NCBI GenBank assembly: GCA_023417975.1
Contig: JAEZDX010000312.1
Location: forward strand, 1 to 9,147
DNA: 9,147 nucleotides
Source of the DNA: Bacillota bacterium
GTDB taxonomy: Bacteria; Bacillota; Clostridia; Clostridiales; Clostridiaceae
Direction: 5' to 3'
Of this stretch, positions 1-5,379 are shown one piece after another. The position numbers and the translations under genes were made by a program. The notes under the pieces were generated by a model, which was not told the DNA's origin, made no database searches, and saw only the letters and a list, made by a program, of their open reading frames with translations. Every line of letters begins with the position of its first letter. The stretch's first letter is position 1.

Positions 1-454
1 ATTATGTAGAAGACAGAGATACTATGAATGTGAAATATCAACTTCCTTTGAATTTTACCCCCAAAACGAAAATGAAGAAGCTGGACTGGTTATTTTTATC
101 TCCAATGAATTTTATTATAAAGTTGTGAAGAAAAAAATGAATGGAAAAGACGTACTCATATTTGAAAAAAGGGCGGATGATTTCTTTGAAACAGCAGCTT
201 GCGTTGAGATTCAAAATAGGCCAATATTTCTTAAAGTAATTGCGGACAGACTGAAATATCATTTTTACTATGGCTATAGTGAGGATGAAACAATTCTGCT
301 TGGAAGTGCCTCCGCACGTTTTCTTGCATGTGAAGTTGTTGGCAGATGCTTTACTGGCACCTATACAGGTATTTATGCCACAGGAAAGGGACATAAATCA
401 GCTTCTCCTGCATGCTTTGATTACTTCAGTCTTATAAACAAGGAACAGCAATAG
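1..454 (+). CDS. Glycoside hydrolase family 43 protein, C-terminal fragment (5' end outside window)
   Basis: The frame is open from the first complete codon (position 2) to the TAG at 452-454, giving 150 visible residues. The GTG at 125 is therefore internal, not a start. The visible part matches the C-terminal concanavalin-like beta-sandwich of GH43 beta-xylosidases and alpha-L-arabinofuranosidases. It has an RRQ near the start, then FYPQNENEEAGLVIF, a YHFYYGYSED strand, and FTGTYTGIYATG followed by ACFDYF at the end. In this family the module packs against an N-terminal five-bladed beta-propeller that carries the catalytic acids and hydrolyses xylo-oligosaccharides or arabinosyl side chains. 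That propeller lies left of the window, so exact substrate and catalytic competence cannot be judged. No signal peptide can be assessed. The gene ends just before an intrinsic terminator. The family call is secure; the choice between xylosidase and arabinofuranosidase is open. Confidence 0.88.
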   Translation, partial: LCRRQRYYECEISTSFEFYPQNENEEAGLVIFISNEFYYKVVKKKMNGKDVLIFEKRADDFFETAACVEIQNRPIFLKVIADRLKYHFYYGYSEDETILLGSASARFLACEVVGRCFTGTYTGIYATGKGHKSASPACFDYFSLINKEQQ

Positions 455-470
455 TGAATATATACTTAGT

Positions 471-508
471 AAAAGCTTGAGCATATTTATATGTAGCAAG
501 CTTTTTTT
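471..508 (+). terminator. Rho-independent terminator after the GH43 gene
   Basis: A 9-bp perfect stem (aaaagcttg at 471-479 pairs with caagctttt at 497-505) runs directly into a T tract at 502-508. A short inner catat/atatg pairing can extend the hairpin. It starts 17 bp after the GH43 stop codon, the usual position for an intrinsic terminator. Confidence 0.85.
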
Positions 509-516
509 CTTTAGAA

Positions 517-544
517 GCATATTCTCTTTTTACTGAATACTATA
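517..544 (+). promoter_or_regulatory. Possible sporulation-sigma-like promoter for the small membrane protein
   Basis: Upstream of the 67-residue gene, gcatatt (517-523) resembles the -35 element of SigE promoters. AATACTATA (536-544) fits the CATAnnnTA-type -10 of mother-cell sigma factors except for its first base. The spacer is 12 bp, shorter than the usual 14 or so, which is the main weakness. No good SigA pair was seen in the same interval. This is tentative. Confidence 0.25.
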
Positions 545-592
545 TAACAGGACAAGAAAATAGTAAACATAGGTTAAAAAGGAGAGTTTTTT

Positions 593-796
593 ATGTATAA
601 AAATTATGATAAGCGTTGCTGTAATCGCGTATCCGATCACTGCCGCATATCCTGCTGCAGTGAAAGTAATTCAAACAGCTATAACATGCTTTTTTCAATT
701 ATACTACTGATTTTATTCACTTGGATTTATCGAAATATTTCTATTGAAATTGATGAACAAGAAGCGGAGGATGCTGATATTGCCTACTCTTATTAA
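593..796 (+). CDS. Small cysteine-rich single-pass membrane protein, unknown function
   Basis: This 67-residue ORF starts at ATG 593 with a strong site (aaggag at 579-584, 8 nt before the start), so it is likely translated. I do not recognise the family. The N-terminal 30 residues are polar and hold five cysteines (C9, C10, C17, C21, C22), arranged as two CC pairs flanking a single Cys. One hydrophobic helix follows (about residues 31-46, MLFSIILLILFTWIY), then an acidic tail (IEIDEQEAEDADIAYSY). The positive N-terminus and acidic C-terminus suggest an N-in/C-out orientation, but Cys clusters on either side are possible. The cysteines could bind metal, form disulfides or be acylated; none of this is shown. 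Small membrane or coat proteins of this kind are common in sporulating clostridia, which is only a hint. It sits alone between a terminator and a probable new promoter, so it appears monocistronic. Confidence 0.7.
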   Translation: MYKNYDKRCCNRVSDHCRISCCSESNSNSYNMLFSIILLILFTWIYRNISIEIDEQEAEDADIAYSY

Positions 797-827
797 TCAA
801 ATATAGTCATACATTAATAAACACCCT

Positions 828-870
828 GTTAGAACATTTTGCTTTCTTACTTGCTTCTAACTAACAAAAT
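828..870 (+). other. Pair of overlapping alternative hairpins before the QueG-like gene
   Basis: gttagaa (828-834) can pair with ttctaac (855-861) around a 20-nt loop. Alternatively attttg (836-841) can pair with caaaat (865-870). The two pairings cross each other, so only one can form at a time. Neither is followed by a good T tract, so a simple terminator for the upstream small gene is doubtful. It could be a weak terminator or part of a leader. Confidence 0.3.
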
Positions 871-873
871 CGG

Positions 874-902
874 TTGACAAATAATATGAAGAGGTGTTAA
901 TG
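874..902 (+). promoter_or_regulatory. Candidate SigA promoter for the QueG-like gene
   Basis: A consensus -35 TTGACA lies at 874-879. A 17-bp spacer leads to TTAATG (897-902), a poor -10. An extended-type reading (TG at 895-896, then TAATGT at 898-903, spacer 18) is equally possible. TATGAT at 903-908 is a better hexamer but its 23-bp spacing is too long. The -35 is convincing; the -10 assignment is uncertain. Confidence 0.45.
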
Positions 903-909
903 TATGATT

Positions 910-937
910 ATAACGCTTGTGTGTATATACACGTTAT
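910..937. promoter_or_regulatory. Palindromic site upstream of the QueG-like gene
   Basis: A perfect 12-bp palindrome gtgtatatacac (921-932) lies inside a wider inverted pair, ataacg (910-915) and cgttat (932-937). It sits just downstream of the candidate promoter and 30 bp before the chosen start codon. That position suits a repressor operator or an mRNA hairpin. No regulator can be assigned. Confidence 0.35.
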
Positions 938-967
938 ATGGATTACACTGAAGGGAATGTTAATGCA

Positions 968-2005
968 ATGCACTTATTATCAGCCAAAATAAAAGAAGCC
1001 GCTTTAATTTTAGGATATGAAAAATGTGGAATTATTAAGCTTTCCGATATGGATGGGTACGGTGAAAAGCTTGATGAAAGAATTGACAAAATTCCTGAAG
1101 CAGAAGGCTTTTATAAAAGCCTATATAGATTTACAAATATACAAAATTCTCACCCATGGGCAAAATCCATAGTAATCTGTGTGCGAAAATATAGTAATTA
1201 TCGTGTACCTGAACACCTACATGGGATGATAGCAAAGTATTATCTCTTTGACAGTAGAACGGATGAAAAATCCGAGGATTATCAAGACAGCTTGAAATTT
1301 GAAAAGAACATGCATGCCATGGGAATTAGAGCAGAAACAGAACGAAAATTCGGATTAACCGCCCTTCGTTTTGCAGCCTTAAAAGCAGGACTTGGTATAA
1401 TCCGCAGAAACAATTTCTTTTATACAGAAGCAGGCTCATGGGTATATTTAGAAGCCTGGCTCATTGATAAGGAATTGGAAACAAAAGAAATTCCGGCTCT
1501 AAGACCTTGCTCGGACAAATGCAACCTATGCATAAAAGCCTGTCCTTCCGCATCCTTGTCTAAACCTTATACTATGAGTCCAATAGCCTGTGTATCCTGC
1601 ATTACTACTTTTGCCGGCAGAGATATGCCTAATGAAAAGTATAGAGAGCAGCTTGGAAATTGGATTTACGGCTGCGATGCCTGCCAGGATGTATGTCCAA
1701 TGAACAAAAACAAATGGGAAGGAACAAAGGAATTTCCTGGACTAGATGCTTTGAGCAGTCATATAACTTTAGAGCAAATAGTAAAAATGGATTATGAATT
1801 TTTGGAAAATATGATGCAGCCTAAGTTTTGGTATATCCCTAAGGCAGATGTTTGGAAATGGAAGGTTAATGCTATAAATGCCATGTTAAATAATTATAAG
1901 GAAGACTATATAGACACCATTGATGCTGCCCGAAAAGACAGCCATGAAAAAGTAAGGGAAATGGCAGAATGGGCAATTAATAAAATCAAAATTGCCCATA
2001 CATAG
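968..2005 (+). CDS. QueG-like iron-sulfur protein with double 4Fe-4S cluster domain (epoxyqueuosine reductase family, COG1600)
   Basis: The product (345 residues) resembles epoxyqueuosine reductase, the cobalamin- and Fe-S-dependent enzyme that completes queuosine in tRNA. The core GLGIIRRNNFFYTEAGSWVYLEAWL (about 141-165, written here only as the family's GlG-x-x-x-kN...GSw...L pattern) precedes two ferredoxin-like cysteine sets: C181, C185, C188, C192-P and C208, C211, then C236, C239, C243-P within YGCDACQDVCPMN. The tail (about 311-340, HEKVREMAEWAINKI) looks like the HEAT-type repeat that ends QueG. The first cluster is spaced Cx3C rather than the usual Cx2C, and I see no clear GRDYH-like motif, so this may be a paralog with another substrate. 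ATG 968 is chosen because aaggga lies at 952-957. The frame extends to TTG 917 and ATG 938, but neither has a ribosome site. The protein should be cytoplasmic. Confidence 0.8.
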   Translation: MHLLSAKIKEAALILGYEKCGIIKLSDMDGYGEKLDERIDKIPEAEGFYKSLYRFTNIQNSHPWAKSIVICVRKYSNYRVPEHLHGMIAKYYLFDSRTDEKSEDYQDSLKFEKNMHAMGIRAETERKFGLTALRFAALKAGLGIIRRNNFFYTEAGSWVYLEAWLIDKELETKEIPALRPCSDKCNLCIKACPSASLSKPYTMSPIACVSCITTFAGRDMPNEKYREQLGNWIYGCDACQDVCPMNKNKWEGTKEFPGLDALSSHITLEQIVKMDYEFLENMMQPKFWYIPKADVWKWKVNAINAMLNNYKEDYIDTIDAARKDSHEKVREMAEWAINKIKIAHT

Positions 2006-2074
2006 ATAAAAAAACTTAAATTTATAGAATTTGCAGCAAAACCTACGGATGAACTCACCGTCCTTTCAACGACC

Positions 2075-2103
2075 TTGAATGATATATTTAATAAGTTTAA
2101 TAT
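2075..2103 (+). promoter_or_regulatory. Probable SigA promoter of the methyltransferase gene
   Basis: TTGAAT (2075-2080) and TAATAT (2098-2103) are separated by exactly 17 bp, a good match to the housekeeping consensus. They lie about 40 bp before the ATG at 2143. This suggests the methyltransferase is transcribed independently of the QueG-like gene, although no clear terminator separates the two. Confidence 0.6.
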
Positions 2104-2142
2104 ATAATATATAACATTTGAGTTTGGAAAGAAGGATTATTA

Positions 2143-2949
2143 ATGGAAGAGAAACTGCAAATCAATGCCAATAGATTCAAAGGCTTTGCTGATGTTTATG
2201 ACAGTGCAAGACCAAAGTGCCCTGCGAAAGCAAAGGAATATATTTTGAGATATTTGGGGAAAACCCCTTCTATAGTAGTTGATTTAGGCTGCGGCACCGG
2301 TCTTTCAACAACAATATGGAGTTCGGTAAGCAACAAGGTCATTGGGATTGAGCCAAGTATTGATATGATTAAAATCGCAAAAGAAAAAGCTTCTAAACTG
2401 CCTAACTTAACCTTTATGTCCGGTTTTGCACATAATACAGGCTTGGAAACTAACCTAGCCGACGTTGTTACCTGTTCCCAATCCTTTCATTGGATGGATC
2501 CGGTGCTTACTATAAAAGAAACAGCAAGAATTTTAAAATCCGGCGGAGTTTTTGCAGTGTATGATTGTGACTGGCCTGCTGTTAGCAACTGTGAAGCTGA
2601 GCTTGAATACAACAAATTATTTTCCAAGGTAGCCGAAATAGAAGCCAAGTATCCACACATTAAAAATAGTACTATAAGATGGGACAAAAACAACCATCTT
2701 TCAAATATAAGAAACAGCGGATATTTCAAATACGTAAGGGAATTAGTCTTTTCCAACACTGAGGACTGCAGTGCCGAAAGATTTATAGCTCTCGCCTTAA
2801 GCCAAGGAGGTCTCCAGACTATTATGAAGAATAACATTCCGGAAATCGTTCCTTTCCTGGAAGATTTTAAGGAGAAGATTCATAATATTTTTGAAGATAA
2901 TATCTTTGAAATTGACTTTTGCTACCGAATGCGCATAGGAATTAAATAA
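2143..2949 (+). CDS. Class I SAM-dependent methyltransferase
   Basis: This 268-residue protein has the Rossmann-type methyltransferase fold of the Methyltransf_11 group. Motif I is VVDLGCGTG (46-54), which binds S-adenosylmethionine. E70 in IGIEPS is the acidic residue expected to hold the ribose hydroxyls. SQSFHWMD (112-119) is the motif IV region, and RILKSGGVFAVYD (129-141) is the post-motif strand. The C-terminal third (about 145-268) is probably the substrate lid and is not diagnostic. FHWMD is common in small-molecule methyltransferases of the UbiE/trans-aconitate type, but the substrate cannot be read from the sequence. The start has a good site (gaagga at 2131-2136, 6 nt before ATG). 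No signal or membrane segment is seen. It has its own likely promoter and a downstream hairpin, so it is probably a single-gene unit. The family call is certain; the role is unknown. Confidence 0.88.
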   Translation: MEEKLQINANRFKGFADVYDSARPKCPAKAKEYILRYLGKTPSIVVDLGCGTGLSTTIWSSVSNKVIGIEPSIDMIKIAKEKASKLPNLTFMSGFAHNTGLETNLADVVTCSQSFHWMDPVLTIKETARILKSGGVFAVYDCDWPAVSNCEAELEYNKLFSKVAEIEAKYPHIKNSTIRWDKNNHLSNIRNSGYFKYVRELVFSNTEDCSAERFIALALSQGGLQTIMKNNIPEIVPFLEDFKEKIHNIFEDNIFEIDFCYRMRIGIK

Positions 2950-2958
2950 ATACATAAA

Positions 2959-2988
2959 GCTCCGCATTTTAAATAAACTCTGCGGAGC
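2959..2988. terminator. Hairpin between convergent genes, probable bidirectional terminator
   Basis: An 8-bp perfect stem, gctccgca (2959-2966) with tgcggagc (2981-2988), encloses a 14-nt loop. It is GC-rich against an AT-rich background. The T-rich flank is modest on each strand (ttcatttcactt on plus; tttatgtattta on minus). It lies 9 bp after the methyltransferase stop and 40 bp beyond the stop of the facing nucleotidyltransferase, so it can serve both. Confidence 0.7.
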
Positions 2989-3028
2989 CTTCATTTCACT
3001 TAATTATAATATTTATTGACCTTCTAGA

Positions 3029-3850
3029 TTAAGCCAATGCTTCTACCTCTTTATGCAAGTCTTCCAACATTTCATATGCTTCTTCAGCTCTTCCCTCACT
3101 AATGCTTATGTAAATTTTCTTAACTCTTTTCTCCATATCATTGGGTTTAATCTCTAAATTTTTTACAATACTTAGTGTCCCTTTTTCATTCATTAAATAT
3201 CGGTTATTAACTGCATATATTACTTGAATCCATGAACACACCGTTCTGAAAACTGAGCCTATAACATAGTTTACATCACCCTTTACAGCTGCTTTATGTG
3301 CACAGGCAAGCGAAAACCATGCCTCCCATAGAAACTTTTTTATTACCCCTTCTTTCAATAAAGGAGAATACTCTCCTTTGAAGTACAATATTGCTTTCAG
3401 TCTTTCAAGCTGCTTCGTTTTATCCTGCCATAGTATCTTACAATAATGAGTTTCTGCAGCATATATAGAATTTACAAACCCAAAAGGATGTCCGCATTGA
3501 TAGTCAATAATAATTTTTCCTTCAATACAATCATTTATTACATTCTCAACTCTTTTTATATCTCTTAATAGAATATCTACAGCTACACCGTCTACTGTGA
3601 GCCAACCTCCTCCATTGATCCACGGTCCCCATTCACCCGGAACATTGAGCAGATTATCTCTATGTTCATCATCAAGTACTTTTAATACAGCTTCCAGCCC
3701 TAAAATATCCAAATTATCAGTAGTATAATATACTCCTATGTCGTAGTCCGAAGTTTCACTGGCTTCATTTCGGCTTTGCGAACCTCCTAATGCTATTGCT
3801 TTAACTCCTTCTACCTTTGAAATAGCTTGAATTATTTTCACTAAGTCCAT
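3029..3850 (-). CDS. Stand-alone nucleotidyltransferase (Pol-beta-type fold)
   Basis: This 273-residue protein carries the minimal nucleotidyltransferase signature. It has LGGSQSRNEASETSDYDIGV (21-40) with G23-S24 and the metal-binding pair D35/D37, and a likely third carboxylate at D92 in VAVDILLRD. Members of this superfamily transfer a nucleotide monophosphate from NTP to an antibiotic, protein or RNA. The C-terminal half (about 130-270) is helical and probably contributes the acceptor pocket. No substrate is evident, and an aminoglycoside or lincosamide adenylyltransferase role would be a guess. It is the second gene of an operon, starting 16 bp after the WYL-regulator stop. Its ribosome site is mediocre (a gtaggt-type site about 6 nt before the ATG), so it may rely on coupling to the upstream gene. 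The regulator probably controls its expression. Confidence 0.82.
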   Translation of the reverse strand: MDLVKIIQAISKVEGVKAIALGGSQSRNEASETSDYDIGVYYTTDNLDILGLEAVLKVLDDEHRDNLLNVPGEWGPWINGGGWLTVDGVAVDILLRDIKRVENVINDCIEGKIIIDYQCGHPFGFVNSIYAAETHYCKILWQDKTKQLERLKAILYFKGEYSPLLKEGVIKKFLWEAWFSLACAHKAAVKGDVNYVIGSVFRTVCSWIQVIYAVNNRYLMNEKGTLSIVKNLEIKPNDMEKRVKKIYISISEGRAEEAYEMLEDLHKEVEALA

Positions 3851-3866
3851 TATTATACCTACTTTC

Positions 3867-4883
3867 TTATGTGTCTTTATATAAAATTTTATATTGTTCT
3901 CTCATTTTGTCAATCTTATGAACTAGTCTTTTTCTCAAAGCTTCTGGATATAGAATCTGCACTTTTTCCCCAAATTGAAGTATCCACAGAAGAAACCCTT
4001 CTCCCGCATTTACTTCTGCAGTGAGCTTGAAGTGGTCATTGTCCATCTCGCTAATGTTTGATTCTTTGCCGAATCGGTCTATGACAACATTTATCAGTTC
4101 ATTACTAAATTTTAATTCAACGTTTGTCAACTCCCCACCATACATTTTAAAAGTCCGCTTCATATAATCCGTAGTATTATAAAAGATCCCCTTTGCCTGA
4201 AAATCCTCTAAGAGCCTTCTTGTACTATCTCCTATATCTATGTGATGCATTCTGTCTATTCTATAATTTGTAAAATTATCATGATTGTCATGAATACCTA
4301 TAACATAGTAAAAGTCTTCATTCCATACCAAATCATAAGGACTTAATTTATAAATGTGCCCATCTCTTCTCAAAATCTTTTCTTTAGCTTTATTATACTC
4401 ATAATACTGAAATGATATCTTTTTATCTTCACTTATAGCTCTGCTTATCTTATCAATATTATAATAAAATTCCTCATTACTGTGCTTAATTCTTTTATCA
4501 ATATCTCTGTTCTTGCTAAGCTGCTTTGCGAGGTGCCTGCTTGTTAAGCCCTCTAATTTAGCAATGAGTTCTTTTGACTTTTTTATAGTGATACATCGTG
4601 AGGACAGTACGGCGTCCATCAAAAATCTAAGCTCTGAAAGATCAAAATCTCTGCTTAATAGAAAATATCCTTGTCTGTTTTGCTCATAACCGCTTATTTC
4701 GATGCCAAAATCCTCTAAAGCTTTTATATCTCTATAGATTGATTTTCTCTCAGAATCTATATCCCTTTCCGACAACTTTCTCTGAAGCTCAGGCATTGAT
4801 ATGGGATGGTCCTCATCAGTATCCTTTTCTAATATATCCAATAAATGCAGTAGTTTCAGTTTTGTAGAATTAGTGTTACCCAT
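3867..4883 (-). CDS. HTH-WYL domain transcriptional regulator
   Basis: This 338-residue protein has the three-part layout of WYL regulators (YafY/PafC/CapW type). The N-terminal winged HTH (about 8-62) has recognition helix region RKSIYRDIKALEDFGIEI. A helical linker (about 80-140) follows. The WYL beta-barrel (about 142-215) carries the typical stretch LSPYDLVWNEDFYYVIGI and the later YRIDRMHHI. A C-terminal WCX-like extension (about 250-325) ends the protein. WYL domains sense ligands, in some cases nucleic acid or nucleotides, and several regulate DNA-damage or phage-defence genes; many others regulate ordinary metabolism. The start is well supported by an aggagg site 7 nt upstream on the minus strand. 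It leads a two-gene operon with the nucleotidyltransferase, and autoregulation is plausible. The upstream region contains TAAAAT as a possible -10, but no good -35. Confidence 0.87.
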   Translation of the reverse strand: MGNTNSTKLKLLHLLDILEKDTDEDHPISMPELQRKLSERDIDSERKSIYRDIKALEDFGIEISGYEQNRQGYFLLSRDFDLSELRFLMDAVLSSRCITIKKSKELIAKLEGLTSRHLAKQLSKNRDIDKRIKHSNEEFYYNIDKISRAISEDKKISFQYYEYNKAKEKILRRDGHIYKLSPYDLVWNEDFYYVIGIHDNHDNFTNYRIDRMHHIDIGDSTRRLLEDFQAKGIFYNTTDYMKRTFKMYGGELTNVELKFSNELINVVIDRFGKESNISEMDNDHFKLTAEVNAGEGFLLWILQFGEKVQILYPEALRKRLVHKIDKMREQYKILYKDT

Positions 4884-5063
4884 TATCTTCCCTCCTTGCT
4901 TCTTCCTTTATTTTACTACTGACTTTAGTGCGCAATAAGGGAAACTCTGTCGAATATGTTATTTATTTTTTGTTAAGCAGTACTATATGAAGTCATACGC
5001 GAATAATGTCACATTTTGGCTACCTTGCTATGGTATATAGTTGAAAACATAAGGGTATAAAAG
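4884..5063. other. Intergenic region between the WYL operon and the insertion element
   Basis: No gene is visible. The left part should contain the promoter of the leftward WYL operon; the best -10 candidate is TAAAAT on the minus strand near 4912, with a weak -35. At 5006-5013 and 5025-5032 it holds atgtcaca and ttgctatg, two words that also make up the nearby terminal repeat (5064-5084), in swapped order. They may be remnants of a related element or transposase-binding half-sites. Confidence 0.4.
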
Positions 5064-5084
5064 CTATTGCTATGTCACAAAAAA
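5064..5084 (+). repeat. Left terminal inverted repeat of the insertion element
   Basis: Twenty-one bases, starting ctattgctatgtcac and ending in six A. It matches the reverse complement of 6472-6492 without mismatch. The bases immediately outside (g5063 versus t6493) and inside (t5085 versus c6471) do not pair, so the repeat length is exact. Confidence 0.85.
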
Positions 5085-5125
5085 TGTATGATGGTGATTA
5101 GTCCAAGCTGTTACTGTCAATAATC

Positions 5126-5251
5126 TATATAGAACGAAATAAAAGTGTTACTAAGAATTATTAAAAGTAAAATTCCAGCGCGGAGCAAAATATTTAGTCT
5201 TCAAGAACTTTTGCTAAGGAAGATTTTAATAGACTTACTCCGTTCTATATA
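5126..5251. repeat. 126-bp imperfect palindrome inside the left end of the element (MITE-like or structured leader)
   Basis: Four complementary segments nest in order: tatatagaacg (5126-5136) with cgttctatata (5241-5251), tattaaaa (5159-5166) with ttttaata (5224-5231), ttcc (5173-5176) with ggaa (5218-5221), and agcaaaa (5184-5190) with ttttgct (5209-5215). The apex loop is 18 nt. No coding potential is apparent. The layout matches a fold-back or miniature inverted-repeat element nested in the IS, or a folded 5' leader of the transposase mRNA. Confidence 0.5.
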
Positions 5252-5379
5252 TGTAAGGTAATAAATATCTTTATGTTGAGCAGTTATGAAAGCTTCTATT
5301 TTCAACGATTTGTACCGCTGCTAAAGGTGATTGGATATTAACTTTACAATAAGATGAAAATAACTAGAGGTGATTGTCC

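Noticed and set aside
38..394. 118-residue minus-strand ORF
   Set aside because: It lies antisense to the GH43 domain, has no recognisable motif and is a shadow of the real frame.
125..454. A 109-residue protein starting at GTG 125
   Set aside because: The same frame is open to the left edge and the upstream residues continue the GH43 C-terminal domain, so 125 is an internal codon.
917..967. N-terminal extension of the QueG-like protein from TTG 917 or ATG 938
   Set aside because: Neither start has a ribosome site, the extension crosses the palindromic region, and the family N-terminus fits ATG 968.
2487..2994. Two minus-strand ORFs opposite the methyltransferase
   Set aside because: They overlap a well-supported gene and the downstream hairpin, have no ribosome site of note, and resemble no family.
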